From assembly GCA_013397455.1 (NCBI GenBank), contig VYZB01000014.1:1770581-1834580 (forward strand): a stretch of DNA of 64,000 nucleotides. Reading direction: 5' to 3'. The notes beneath the pieces were generated by a model that worked only from the letters and a program-made list of their open reading frames with translations, was not told the origin of the DNA and ran no database searches. Source of the DNA: Crotophaga sulcirostris (Eukaryota; Chordata; Aves; Cuculiformes; Crotophagidae). How positions within the stretch are numbered: the first letter of the stretch is position 1; each line of letters starts with the position of its first letter. Of this stretch, positions 52,073 through 64,000 are shown piece by piece. The position numbers were made by a program, and so were the translations under genes.

Positions 52073-55000
52073 CTTAAAGAGAAGTGGAATCCATTAGATC
52101 TTATAAAAGCAAAACAAAATAAAATAACCCTTTCATATTTCCTGGAAAAACACACTTAAAGTATCTTTTTGTGGTAGAAGGAAGGTAAATACACTGCTAT
52201 GAGAGCCTTTGCACAAATTACATTTAATGTAGCTCCCCAATGGACTATCAGGGCCTTTCCTTGAGTATGTGTTGAAACTTGTGACTGAGAAATTACTTCT
52301 CAGTTGTTCTATTCATCTGCAATAAGTCTCATGACTGTAGAGGGAAGGGTGCCATCCTGAAATTACAGCTTTCCTGTCAATCTGCTTGAACAGGTTACCC
52401 AGAGATTGTCATTTTTCATCTTAAAGCAAACATCAGAGTTCCTTTTCAAAGTGCTATTTGAAGTTGTAAATGAGGTGGAGAAAAGAGTTGACAGCAGAAA
52501 GGAAAATAACATTTGCATGTCTTGCACAGCAATTTGAGATAAGGCAGGTGCCAGAGGAAGAGCTGATCCACGGTGTGTGTGTGTGGTGGGGGGGTTACCA
52601 AACTGCAGGAGTGGAGTTACCTAGGCTTGAACCCCAATTTGATATCTCTCTAAGAGTTCAAAGCTCTTGCTGATTGTTTTCTTTGTGCAGGCACTTAACA
52701 AATCTTGTCAAGAAGAGCTGATAAGTAATTAGTCTCAGAAATAACTCAGACCACAGAACGTGCCCATGAACATCAGCACACTGAGTCTATGACTCTGGTT
52801 TCTGAACATTACAAGAAAAGAGGACAATGCAAGGAAGAGGATTTTCCTGCTAAGAAAGCACTGGAGAGACAGAAGGGACCTACTGGAAGAAACAAAGAGT
52901 TCAGCAGATCTGCCTAATCTTGGAAGTGGTGAGGGGAAAGAATGAAAATAAAGAGAATTTCAAAGAGGAATTTTCTGAAGTTTCTCATCATCAAACCACA
53001 TATTATTGAAAGAACAAAAGAGAAACAAAAAGCATAGTGGGGAATTCTGAGAGAACATCAAATTCTAACAGATATTGCCACAGCCCTTCCACTCCCCCAC
53101 ATCAATGCTATGGAGCTACCACGATGCTCTGGCCTTGAGGAGCAAACCAAATCCACATCTCAGCAGCTGAGAGGATGAATCTCTTGGCAGCTTGGCAAAG
53201 AAGAAGGCCCCCCCATGTGAGCCACAATAGACACACAACTGCAGCCCAGCATGGAGAGGTGGAGAACACCAAGTGGGGAAGTATAAGGAGCAGTTCCCCC
53301 ATACCTACGTGAGTGCTATCTCCTTGCCTTGCTCCTGCACCCACCCTCTTACCAGCATAGCATGGTCAGCCACAGGAGAAATCCATTGAAGCAACTATCT
53401 CTTAGAAATAGGCTGTAAAGAGAGGCTGCCGAAGCTTTTAATGATTCCAACATCCCAGTCCCACCCCTTCCTAATTTGCAGTTGATTACTAAGCTATTTA
53501 AAGTTAATCACTCATTGCAAAACTCTGTGCAGCATCAGGTAGCAGTAGTATGTGCCCTGGTAATTAGGAATCTTCCTGGATGGATGATGTCTGTGTGCTC
53601 ACAGGGAATATTGCTGTCATCTGGAAAGGTGTAAACAGGCCTGTTTATTCCCCATGGCCTAGGGAAATAACTTAAAAGTCAGTAGTGCTGCTTTCAGACA
53701 GCTACAGGTAGCTGTAATATAACTTACTTAACTCATTGCCTGAGTTATGAAAATATTGGAGATAGATACTGGACCTAAAAATGCACAATACAATGGGTGG
53801 GAGTTATAGCATATGGTACAAAGGTCTACACACCTGATTTTAGCATATTTTAGCATATTTACAGTTAGATTAGGGAAGAAAAAGATGTCCCTGAGATGCA
53901 AATGGGTGGTTTGTGGGATTTTGTAAACTGTCTGCATAGCTGAAAGTTGTGAGCAAGACAGGACAGTACAAATGACTGCTTTGTGCATGGGTTGTTGCTA
54001 CAATTAACAAGTACTTTCAGCTTTACAGAGCTCTGTGGAAAGCCTCTATAGGATAAACAATGCAATTATATCTGGAAAAGGCAATCACATCTCCTGCAGA
54101 ATAATTTACAAGGACATTAACTCAATAGGCAAATCACAATTAATTAATAAGCTTAATGTGTTGACTTTTTAATGTCTAATTATACCTCTATTTATATCAG
54201 TTACAGGTAAGAGTCAAAGAAGTGGAGGCAGAATGGTTTTTATAGAGTTTTTCTTGATTTTAGAAGAAATATTTTCCAGAGGAATGTGAGATGAGATCTT
54301 AAATTATGAAAGGGGTAAAAGAATTGGTGAGATAGTAAAGTAAGAGCTTCATGAATCAAAATATATGGATATTGTATAATAAAATATTTTTATCGTTGAA
54401 ACACCTGACTATAAACTCAGCTTCCCTACTGAAATAAAATACTTAACTCTCTGCCTTTCCAAACAATTTGGCTTTTAATTCAAAGCAGTTCTTGTGTGAT
54501 GGACTTGGGCTTTCTGCTCCTTGGCGGTGTGCAGGAAACCATATAAATCAGCCAGAAATGATGCCATCTTCTTCCATCGCAAACCGGATTATGGTATGAA
54601 TAGCTTCTTTTTCTAAAATGGTTTTTTCCAGTCTCCAGTGAATGTAGCCCTTTGGGGTTTTCCCAGCCCTTCTAGGGTAGAGAAGCTCCACTGGAGTGAG
54701 AGCGGCAGTGGTTGGCCCCAGGATTTACCAGAAACTGCAGAGGGGCTTGCAGATGTCCTCTCTCCCACCCACCCTCCCATGTGCTCCAGCTGAGCAGGTG
54801 AGCAGTGCCGACGTGGGCTACCTGTCCTCACGCTCTCTGAACATGCTCTATGTCTTGCTACAGGCAATGACCAGAAGACCATGCTTCTGAGGTCTGATGG
54901 ACCAGGGCAGTGTGGGTGATGGACCATCCATGTGGTGCGCAGTGCACTGGAGCTGAGCTGTGAGGGAGGGCAGGTGGCTTCCGTCCAGCTCCCTGCAAAG

Positions 55001-58000
55001 CCAAAGCCTCTCTGCGCACAGCTGGGTAGGAACAAAGCACTTGTTCCTCTTTCCATGCCCCAGCTGTAACGCAGCATCCATACAGCAGCACGAAATGTGG
55101 TGTGTCCCAACCTCATCCTGGTGCTCAGCACCATGGGGCTGCTTCCTGCTCCCTCATTAACAACCAGCAAACCTACATCCCCGCCTATGTCCTTAGGCTG
55201 GCGCCACGCTGCATTCATGTGGATGCCGGCATGCCTTGGAGGTGGGTTGGTGTCGCATCTCCAGTCCTAATTGTAGGCTACGCTGCCCTGCTGCCAGTGG
55301 CAGGGCATGAGGAGTGCAGACTCACTGGTCACATCCCAGCTGCTGGTGGTATTTCTGCAGGGTTTAAGTCACAGACCTGCTCTGCTCCACAAATCCTGCC
55401 AGATTTAGTTGTGACTGCTAACTTGAAGCTATCTGACCTGCTTTCTCTGCTCATGTCTCCCCTCTTTACCACTGCAAGCAGAACAGGCAGGGTGGCCTCA
55501 GAACATGCAGCCCCGTTAATTGATCTATGTCGTCACTGGTTTAAATCTGCATAATTTATCTGAATATTAATTCTCCACTTTCCCAAGGATAGAATTGCTC
55601 ACTATAAATCAAAGGTCTTCTTCATAAATCTTTTTTGTCATCTGTGGGAAGCACAGATTGAAGTTCACTTTTGCAGACCTGATAATGAAGCCTGTGGTTG
55701 CTCAGGTCCTCCATGTACTCAGTGTTGGTAAAAATGACAACAATATGAATACTTACCAGAAGACCATAAAACACAGGTAACTCTCCACAAATCCAGCTAA
55801 AGTTTTTGCCTGCAGGAGCCTTCCTGGCTTTCCCCTGTGCCCTGCTTGGCTGCAGAGGTGATTCATAACCGAACAAACAATGCTAAGCACAAAATGAGAG
55901 AATGTGAATAGTTTTATCATCACTCCCACAAAGATATTTTTCAGCGAATGAGTAAGTCTTCATCTATTAAACTACGTGTGTTTTATTAGTTCTAGTAGGA
56001 ATGTATTAGACTGACAAAGATCTCGGAGGTATTTGTCTTTTTTTTAATACCCAGGCTGCAATTGTAATGAGAGCTCCAGAGCCAGGCGGGCCAGAAACCA
56101 TTGTGCTTCATTTGGTTAGGAAATTAAGTGATGGATGCAGGGTGCATTCAAATGAGGAGTGCTGCATTAGGTCTGGACACCTTAGGGGAAGATTAGCTAT
56201 AGCTTATATTAATTTTAAAGATCTCCCCAGCCAGCAAAACTTGTAAAAGAGTTGCATTAAAGAAGGATCCCCCTAAAAGCATTATTGGAAACTGATGGAG
56301 GTAACAGAGCAACAGGAGGGAGTCAGCAGTAACATCCTTTTATACTGGGGTTTGTCTGTTGTGAGCAGTGTGTTGGGAAAAGGTAATTTTCAGAAGTAGC
56401 CATCAGGTTAGCAATCACCAAGCTCCAGGAGGGGAAATCAGCTCCAGAGGTGTAAGGTGACACAGACTGAGTGCCTCTTGAAGACAAAAAGGCCAAGCAG
56501 ACTGGAGGGATGAGAAAATTCAGAATATTTTGGGAAAGACAGTTTCCCTGAAGAAAGTGAAGGTATAGTAATAACGTCAGTGACTTCTAGTGAAGTCACC
56601 TCAACAAAAGGTTTGAGTTAGTTGAAATGCAGGTCTGAGAAGGATTTTGTTCACTGTAGTTGATGATTCCTGAAGGGTATCTGTAAGCCAACCAAGCCTG
56701 ACACTTTTGCTGCTGGCAAAGTGGCAACCGTACTCAGCAGCTTCTTTTCCTCACTGCTGAGAGGTATCCTTCATGCATATGAATTCTTCACGTTCAAAGA
56801 AAGCTGGTTGGAATAAATGGACTTAATTATCAAACAGAATGAACTGGAACAAAGATGATAATTAGGTGAACTCAGAAACCTTGAGGAAAGAAAAAAGGCT
56901 ATAAAATACATGAGGGTGGCCAGATTTGTCAATAGTGGTGTAAGCGTTTGGAAGTCCCTAATGAATGGGACAGTGTGAAGGGTGGAGGAGAGCAATGTTT
57001 TTGCTCAGCTAAGCCTACAAGCAACAAAAATTATTGACCTAGACAGAAAACCTGTGCTGCTTCAGCAGAGCAATTTCAAAAGAAAACTTTCAGCAGCCTC
57101 TGCCAATATTTTGTGATGAGCAGACAGCTAATGAAGATCTCCAGTTAAAGAAGACGCTAATATCGGATGAAAGCTGGCTCACTGGGCATGTTACTCACCC
57201 TGTAGCTTGAAGCTAAATCCTGTAGCTGAAAGCACAGCCAATGAGCACGCGATATCGATGGTTATTAAAACCCATCAATAGGATGCAGTATAAAGAACTA
57301 TTAACTATGATTTTGAAAAAGGTTTTGAGTTGTTGAACTCTGTCAGTCTGTAAAATTGATTGATTAATCATTCATAAACTACCAGCTGGTCCTTTATAAT
57401 CTATGGATTCACCTTTACTCTTAAGTGTAATGACAGCTGCTGTTTGCCACAGCATCTACACCACCATTGTGCACAAAAAAGCAGTTTGCTGGTTACTCTG
57501 CCCGGCCACCCTGCGATTGCCCCCCTTGATCTGCCTGGGTTGATCTGTCATGAGGAAAAGGAGATTTCCAATCCTTCCACGCTGAGAAACACAAAGTCTG
57601 GTGCTTCACCCTCTACCTGGGAGCAGCCATGTTGCTGTCATGAGTGTTTTCTTTTCCCCATTGACTGAAGATGCGTCACAAAATTTAGCTTATTTTCCAA
57701 AAGCAAGTCCACTAATTATTCATGTAGAGTGAAAACTGGAGGCCTTTTAAAACTTTTACTGCCTCTCTCTTCCTGGCAAATTGGTTACTGGTTCAGCTCT
57801 GTTGAAATCACCAGCCAAGGGCAGCCAAATTACTTTTACAGCATGAAAAGCAGAAAACAAAAAGTCCCTGTTAATTTAATTGGGCACTTTCAAGTGCTTC
57901 AGAGATTTTGTTAGTAGAGGTGCTAACATTATCATCTTGTGCTACTTAAAACCTAACACATTTCTCACTATGTTTTCAAACATAACACTTGATTTTATTT

Positions 58001-59756
58001 TTAAATATTGATGTGGCCTGTGAAAGTTTCTTAGAAATCTTTTATGGAAAGGGCAATTCTGAGCAATTCTGGTTTTTAACTTTAAGAGACCTTTCAAGTA
58101 CTCTGTGTGTTTTTCTCTTCTGGGAGAATGATAGGCAAACACTTTTCTTAATTAGCAAATGCTTATATAACTTGCCTAAATATAAAATTAGACTTTATTT
58201 TCAAGCTGCTGACCTACTAGATTTCTTTGTGTCATGTGGAGTTCTGGCACAATAGTAACTGTGAAAATACTGCTAAAATTGGAGCTGCAAAAATTGCTTG
58301 CTTTATTTTTTGCTCTCTTATATACACAACAGAAACGGAGGGTCTAGCAACACCAATGTTGCTGGAGTGGGATGTATCAAACATAGAGCAGGAGGGGTTT
58401 GGCCTTCTCAAAGAAGACTGAAATCTGCCTCCGTTACACCAAGGATTTGTTTTGCACTGGATTGTCTGAGTGGAGAATGAAGTCTCTTAATTTTCATCAG
58501 AGCTGGGCTTCTGCTACTTTTAACTTTTAACTCCTGTTCTCATTACTTCTGCAGGCACCGAGAGCGTGTCAGTACACAAGGTACTATTTGAGAAATTTTA
58601 TTCAGCTAAACTCTAAGCCAGACCCAGGATCAGCATACTTCTGTGAGGCAGGATAACCCTCCATTGTACGACCTCTGGGAATAACCCATCTTAGATTTGC
58701 ATCAGGTGCTCATCCCTGCAAGGGCCCTGGACCCCGAAGTACAGAACTTTGCTGACATCAAGTCCAGAAGATCCAAAGCTCTCCAGACCCTGAGTCACAG
58801 TCCATGAAAACAACAGTTTAACTGCGGTTTCAAGCTTTCCTGTGAATAATTCACTGCCTTGTGAAGTATGTGACTAGTCAATTAAATTTAATATCCCAGT
58901 CAAAGAAATCAAATGAAAGAAACCCAATACATATATTGCAATCTCATTTGGAACGCGCTGTTATTTTAATTTGTCTTGTAACCTCAAGCACTGAATAAAA
59001 ATAATGTACCTTCACTATTCCAACTGCCTTAAGGAAGAAAGGATGATGGAACAAAATGTTTTCCACTCTGAAATTAACTGACAGATCTATTTATTCTTTC
59101 ATGTATTGATCACGGAGAAGATACAAATATATTACAAATGGCACACACACGTCTTAGCATAAGCCATAAATAACCAACCTTGCTAGCACATGCCTGAGTC
59201 TGCAACAGACCGAAAACAACAATTCAGGAGCAGAAGCGTTGGAAAGGCACTGACCTCTTCTGAAGAGGCAAGGATGTTGCTGGAGCCCAACCGCGTGCTT
59301 ATCAGCTACATCCTTCTATCATTGCTAGAAGCACATTCAAGAAATATCATGTTGTGAATACTTGTGTCATCTAAGAGTAATCTTCTCCACTAGTACTCTC
59401 AGGGCAGGCAGCTGGGTTTGGGGGTGCAGGCTAGGGAACTTGCAATTACGCGGTACCTGGCAGAACGTGTGTGAGACCTCTTCTGAAACTCGCAGCTCAT
59501 GGAAATCCATGAACTCTCTAAAGAGGTTGTTCATACTGGGAATGAGATAGGCCAGTATCTGAGTGTTGGAGGTTTTGCTTGTTTTCATCATAAAAACAAG
59601 GAAAACAGAATATTTTTTCTGAACGGTGACTGTGCTATAAAGTTGGGGACTCCCACCTTATGTACTGATCTGAAGCTTTTGAAGCATTTTTTTACCTTAT
59701 GCATGACGGTGAGAAAAACAAAAAAGTCAAACCCACCAAAGTGTCCAGCGACTGCT
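52073..59756. other. Non-coding stretch, no gene recognised
   Basis: I see no supported gene. A 201-codon frame at 54613-55218 (-) is rich in Ser, Trp, Arg and Pro and lies in a locally GC-rich area, so it is probably chance. A GT/G-rich run lies at 52573-52594. An AT-rich segment near 54130-54190 contains several TAAT/ATTA cores but no regular structure. If the 51459-52072 segment is a terminal exon, upstream exons of that gene should lie in this stretch or beyond it; I could not identify one with confidence. Confidence 0.5.
52573..52594. repeat. GT/G-rich simple repeat
   Basis: Five to six GT units followed by GGTGGGGGGG. Confidence 0.8.
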
Positions 59757-59872
59757 CAGAATCATGGAATCACAGAATATATTTGGTTGGAAAAGACTTT
59801 TAAAATCATCGAGTCCAACGGTAAACCTACCATTGTCACATCACCACTAAGTCACGTCCCTAAACTCTCCTG
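59757..59872 (-). mobile_element. CR1 LINE 3' end of a second subfamily, reverse orientation
   Basis: Read on the plus strand it shows CAGAATCATGGAATCACAGAA (reverse-complemented tail), then TTTGGTTGGAAAAGACTTTT, AAAATCATCGAGTCCAACGG and CACCACTAAGTCACGTCCCT. The blocks GAAAAGACTTTTAAAATCATCGAG and GTCCAACGGTAAACC differ from the GGAAGGGACCTTAAAGATAATCCAG type at 20.8 kb and match another avian CR1 3'-end subfamily. Only about 115 bases remain. A 165-codon plus-strand frame (59499-59996) runs through this antisense repeat, which argues against that frame being a gene. Confidence 0.88.
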
Positions 59873-61864
59873 CGTGGCAGATCATGGTCATGCAAAGAAG
59901 CCAACAAATAGCTCAAAAACAAGCTCTGGCCATCTGGTAAGAAGAGGGGGAAACGAAGACAAATGGCAGAGCTCAGTTCTGTCAATCTCCTCATAAGGAA
60001 ATTTAATTTGCTGGTCTAATACGTTTTGCTTGACCTAGCTTTCAATAAGTTTGAGTGACACAGTCAAGATGATTTATGGTAGTGAAGACCAGGAAATAAT
60101 TATAGTTAAAATGTTTTAAACATTTTTTTTTGTAATTTCAGACCAGGGAGCAATTTCCTCCTTTCCTCTTGCAAGCTGGACTTTCCTTGGTGTTGATGGG
60201 TTGTAATAAGGACTCAGCTTTTATCAAACCATCTCCCTGCCAACTTTTCCTGAGGGACAATTATGAATAGAGATATTTCTAAATGTTAAAAGATACAGAC
60301 ATATGAGCTAATAAGGAATTGTTTTTAGGGTGTTGTCAGGATATATCAGAAGCTACAAGCCTTTCGTGTTAGGGAATAGTTAAGGCAGAAGGTTACTGTT
60401 ATGGACTTAGTATCTGCTTGATGAATTGACTTCCTACCTATTTTCTAGGTTTCCCTTGTTGTTAATGTTTTTTGTATACCACCGCCATCCCCGTCCCTCG
60501 AACCAGTCAAGGTAAGCCACAAGCAGAACTGACAAAAGAGGAACTTAGGTAAGTAAAAGTAAAAAAAAAAACATGGAAGTTGCATTCAGCAGGTCTGTTC
60601 CCAGCTGTGGCGGCCAAGCTGCTACATGTCAGCACATCAGTGGCCTGATTTCATTTAGTTCAGCATCTTGGGCTCTGCAGCAGGTTTGCCTGAAACAGCA
60701 CTAAGGAGAAGAGCCAAGAATCAATTACAGAGAGTGAATTGACCGGCAATCGGGGTGTAATGTATTGCATTGTAGTTGTCCATGGGCAGGTGGGAATAGG
60801 GTGGTTCTGAATAATGCAACCACAAATGGGCATCTCCATACTTCATTTTGGCTGCTGAACTGGTTAAATGCTGGTGAACTCTTTCAGAGGAGCCTGATCC
60901 CAAGGACAGTTTGAGGATGACCTTTAGCCACCCTGGGGCTCAGCATCTGTGCAAAATGGGATACATTTCTGTATGGACCTTAGGCAGAGATTGCAGCAGA
61001 GGGCAAACCCTTCTGCTGCCTCCTGATGGCCATGTCCTGACTGCCACAAGCTGACCTTTGGGCAGGTCTTTCTTATTGCTGCACCAGGACCCTCAAAAGC
61101 AAAGCAGAGGGGAGGCGGCATTTGAAAACCCTGTAGCTCGCAGTCATTTCATGCTAGACCTTGCCTAGTCTACTGAAGCTCATGATGCACAAAATAAGCA
61201 CAACAATATCAATAACAATTAGAGTGATAATAAACACAACAATAACAATAAATATTAATACAGAGAAGTACCTAATAAATGACACCATTGCAAAGATATC
61301 GGGTAACCTAATGCATTACTAATAGCTTCTTGTGGCAACAAAATTACAAATAAATTATGACCTATTAGAGCCTGATCTGTAGAGCTGGAAGGTTGTGGAT
61401 CTGCGCTCCCTGGAGAGTGTGGGGCCACCGAGGCCACTGCCTGAGCTACCCGAGCCTCAACTTTGTCCCAGAGCCTGGCAATCATGGCAGGTTCACAGCA
61501 TTTATTGACTGCTCTCAACTTGGCATCTGTTACCTGTATGCAATTTCTGACATTTTGCCATACCAGATGCTTTCAGAAATTTATTGCAATAAGCAAGTTC
61601 TGACCCACTTTTTTGTGTGTTTAACACCAAATTGTATTAATATGAATAAATGTGTCCTAATCACTGCACATTTTTAATGTGCCCCCAAATTCACAAAGCT
61701 ATTTGTAGATAAAGGCACAGGCACAGGGCTACCTAGGGAGATATTCCCATCACAATTTTTCTGTCACAACTTCTCGAGCTGTAGGGTGAGTTGGACCTTT
61801 TCCTGTTAAAGAAGTGGGTGCAACAGTGAAGGCTGAGACCAGGCAGGTCGGTAGGATGTAGACC
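59873..61864. other. Non-coding stretch, no firm gene
   Basis: A 63-base segment at 60449-60511 (+) is flanked by a good acceptor (CTACCTATTTTCTAG) and a good donor (CAAG/GTAAGCC) and is open in phase 0; it is listed as a weak candidate exon in the findings. A CAA/ATA-rich simple tract lies at 61193-61262. Nothing else is recognised. Confidence 0.5.
61193..61262. repeat. AAC/AAT-rich simple tract
   Basis: Interrupted CAACAATA, AATAACAATA and CAATAAATA units over about 70 bases, nearly free of G and C apart from the C in CAA. Confidence 0.75.
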
Positions 61865-62941
61865 TCATCCTGTGCAGTGGGTGAGGAATTGGCTCACAGG
61901 TTGTACCCAGAGGGTAATGGTAAATAGTTCTTTCTCAGCTGGCAACCAGTCACATGCAGGGTCCCCCAGGGATCGATATTGGACCCAACGGTGTTTGATA
62001 TCTTCATAAGTGACCTACATGCTGGGATCAAGAGCACCCTGATGAAGTTTGCAGATGACACCAAGCTGAGTGAGGAGGTTGACATTCCAGAGGGAAGAGC
62101 TACCCTCCAGGAAGTTCTGGACAGGCTGGAAGAGTGGACTAGCTGGAATCTTATAAAGTTCAATGGAGATAAGTGCAAGGTCTTGCGTCTGGAAATACAT
62201 AACCCTGGAGTGCAGTTCAGACTGAGTTCTACCTGGCTGGAGAACAACTCTGTGGAGAAGGACCTGTGGATTTTGGTGGACAACAGGCTCAACATGAGTG
62301 AACAGTGTGCTGCAATAGCAAAGAAGGCCAACAGGATGCTGGGGTGCATCAAGAAGGGCATCACTAGCAGAGATAAAGAAGTCATTATTTCACTCTACTC
62401 AGCACTTGTCAGGCTTCACCTGGAGTACTGTGTTCAGTTTTGGTCCCCGCTATGCAAAAAAGATGTGAACAGGCTGGAGAGGACCCAGAGAAGGGCCACT
62501 AAGGTGACCAGATAACTAGGGAAGCTACCATAAGGCTGAAAGAATTGAGTTCGTTCAGCCTTGTGAGGAGAAGGCTCAAGGGAACCTTGTTACTATTTAC
62601 CAGTACATAAAGGCTGTCTACCAAAAGGATGGAGACTCCCCTTTCACATGATGGAGACTCCCCTTTTACATGGAGTCACATGGAAAAGACAATCGGTAAT
62701 GGGCAGAAGTTGCTCCTGGGGAGATTCTGATGGGATTCCAGAAGAAAATTTTTCACCATGAGAACAGTTAAACATTGGAATAATCTCGCCAGGGAAGTGA
62801 GTTCCCCTACACTGGACACTTTGAAGTTTCATCTTGACAGAGTGCTGGGCCATCTCATTTAAACTATGTAACACCTTGAAAAGGTTGGACCAGATGATCC
62901 CTGAGGTCCCTTCCAGCCTGGCGTTCTATGATTCTATGATA
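61865..62941 (+). mobile_element. CR1 LINE, longest copy in the window (about 1.08 kb)
   Basis: This 5'-truncated CR1 begins within the reverse transcriptase region (CAGTGGGTGAGGAATTGGCT, TTGTACCCAGAGGGTAATGG). It runs through motif B and motif C, the end of ORF2 and the 3' UTR, and ends with GGTCCCTTCCAGCCTGGCG and TTCTATGATTCTATGATA, the canonical tail. The orientation is plus. A short internal tandem duplication (GATGGAGACTCCCCTTT twice, 21 bases apart, about 62628-62665) is specific to this copy. The 5' limit is approximate because the flank is unique sequence. It lacks most of ORF2, so it cannot be autonomous. Confidence 0.96.
61961..62515 (+). pseudogene. CR1 ORF2 reverse transcriptase, C-terminal fragment
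   Basis: The frame stays open from motif B (VPQGSILDP at 61961, the family's GVPQGSVLGP) through FDIFISDL, motif C (FADDTKLS at 62048-62071, with both catalytic Asp of F-A-D-D present), [60 protein letters not shown] and LERTQRRATK, to a stop at 62513. A full CR1 ORF2 also has an N-terminal endonuclease and the upstream polymerase motifs, all missing here. After the stop the expected continuation (family [18 protein letters not shown]) is recognisable only in broken frames. It is a non-functional remnant, but open for about 184 codons. Confidence 0.93.
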
Positions 62942-64000
62942 CCTAGAACAAAACATCACTTGAAGCAATCAGATGTTAAAGACAAGGCAATAACAACAGC
63001 CTGATTCATAGGCTTCCAGTTTGTAAATGTTTACACTGTAAATAAATAGCTGAAATATGCTGTTTGTCCCAGACATAAGCAATGCCTCCAAAAGTAAAAG
63101 CAAACATGAATTAAGCATTACAACACTTACATTTCTCATTTTTTTCATCAGCAGTTTTCATTTTCTAATTTCAATTTGTTGAGAGTACTTAGGAATCTTG
63201 CTGCAAAAATGCTTCGCTTGTTGCTTGAGATTGCTTTCTTGATGCAATATTGGAAGGGAAACGAAATCCCTTCCCTGTTAGGGCTACTCAGGCAGTGACA
63301 TATCTGGGTGTACTTTGTCAGATTTTTCTTTAAGGTCTTGAATACAAATAAATGAACAGTTTTAAACCTACATAACAAACTCTTTGTTCTTTAGGATCTT
63401 TACATTATTTAAAGTCTTTCATCTAGCTTAGGTCTGTAATTTGAAAGAATGGCAAAGATCACCTAACGGCTGATCCCCAGGGAAAATGGGAATGAGGAAT
63501 GTAAAACGGACAAAAATGCTTCCCACAGGGCTGAAGATGTAGGAATGGGAATTAAGTATATACGTTAGCCAACATCTCACTGTGTGGCTTGGACTCTTTC
63601 CTCTTTTTTTTTTCTGGGCAAAAGTTTTCATTTAACACTACTCTGATTAAAAAATCCACTAAGTGGAGTCAATGAGACTGCAATAAGTCATGAGCTGTTT
63701 CAGTTCTAAAGCTAAATGGTAGTGTCTTATCCCATCACTCACATAGCTTTGGTTATAAGACTAGAACTGAAGCTGATCTATAATTCCAGCCCTTTCTTAG
63801 CTGGCCTAATCACACTGCTTGTTTTGTTGTACTGAATGCACAGTCACTTGTAGAGTGCTTTGTAAAGCTGTAAATAATGGTAATAATTGTGGTACTGGAG
63901 TGCAAGATTATTCTCCTGCTAACAAGGGATACTCAAATGGTTATCTTTTGATGAAAAAAACAAGGGTAAAAAGATTAATTGTTATATTTCCATCCTAAGC
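62942..64000. other. Non-coding stretch, no gene recognised
   Basis: Ordinary AT-rich DNA with a short T run at about 63605-63614. I see no gene, RNA gene or transposon to the end of the window. Confidence 0.6.

Noticed and set aside
54613..55218. 201-codon minus-strand open frame
   Set aside because: Trp/Ser/Arg/Pro-rich translation in locally GC-rich DNA, with no conserved-looking segment.
59499..59996. 165-codon plus-strand open frame
   Set aside because: It passes antisense through a CR1 3' end, so it is not a conserved gene.
1..64000. A switch of strand composition (A,C-rich left; T,G-rich right) centred on the 26-28 kb island, as at bidirectional promoters or origins
   Set aside because: By eye it looked plausible. 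Counts of five spaced 60-base rows on the left gave A87 T67 C77 G69, and seven rows on the right gave A121 T121 C101 G77. The right side therefore shows no reversed skew. A full windowed skew plot could test it properly.

Overview
This window looks like nuclear DNA of a bird. The recognisable interspersed repeats are all CR1 retrotransposons with the avian-type 3' tail (ATTCTATG units), there are no SINEs, and base composition is moderate with sharp GC-rich islands. There are no operons, Shine-Dalgarno sites or dense open frames. I found no complete protein-coding gene. Almost all of the short open frames are chance frames in non-coding DNA.

Layout. 1-13.4 kb: unannotated intergenic or intronic DNA with A-rich tracts. 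13.46-13.76 kb: a deeply decayed CR1-type reverse transcriptase remnant. 15.8-16.2 kb: a 3'-end CR1 copy (+). 20.8-21.06 kb: a 3'-end CR1 copy (-). 25.97-28.11 kb: the most unusual block. It holds a CpG-rich, GC-rich flank with a possible first coding exon ending in a consensus splice donor, an 873-base assembly gap, a second CpG-rich flank, and a minisatellite of 28 recognisable copies. CpG sites are dense in the minisatellite copies next to the gap and are lost in the distal copies. 38.5-39.13 kb: a longer CR1 copy (+), followed by a degenerate GTGCTGCATGTG-type tandem repeat. 45.74-46.54 kb: a second very old LINE reverse transcriptase remnant. 51.46-52.07 kb (-): the best protein-coding candidate, about 200 open, cysteine-rich codons with a splice acceptor upstream and a polyadenylation signal downstream. 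I do not recognise the family. 59.76-59.87 kb: a short CR1 3' end (-) of another subfamily. 61.87-62.94 kb: the longest CR1 copy (+), still open over the C-terminal part of its reverse transcriptase.

How it fits together. The window is best read as intergenic or intronic DNA with layered CR1 insertions of different ages, a probable CpG-island promoter hidden by the gap near 26-27 kb, and at least one possible terminal exon on the minus strand near 51.5-52 kb. Nothing ties the island and the minus-strand exon to one gene. Homology searches and RNA-seq would be needed to decide either.
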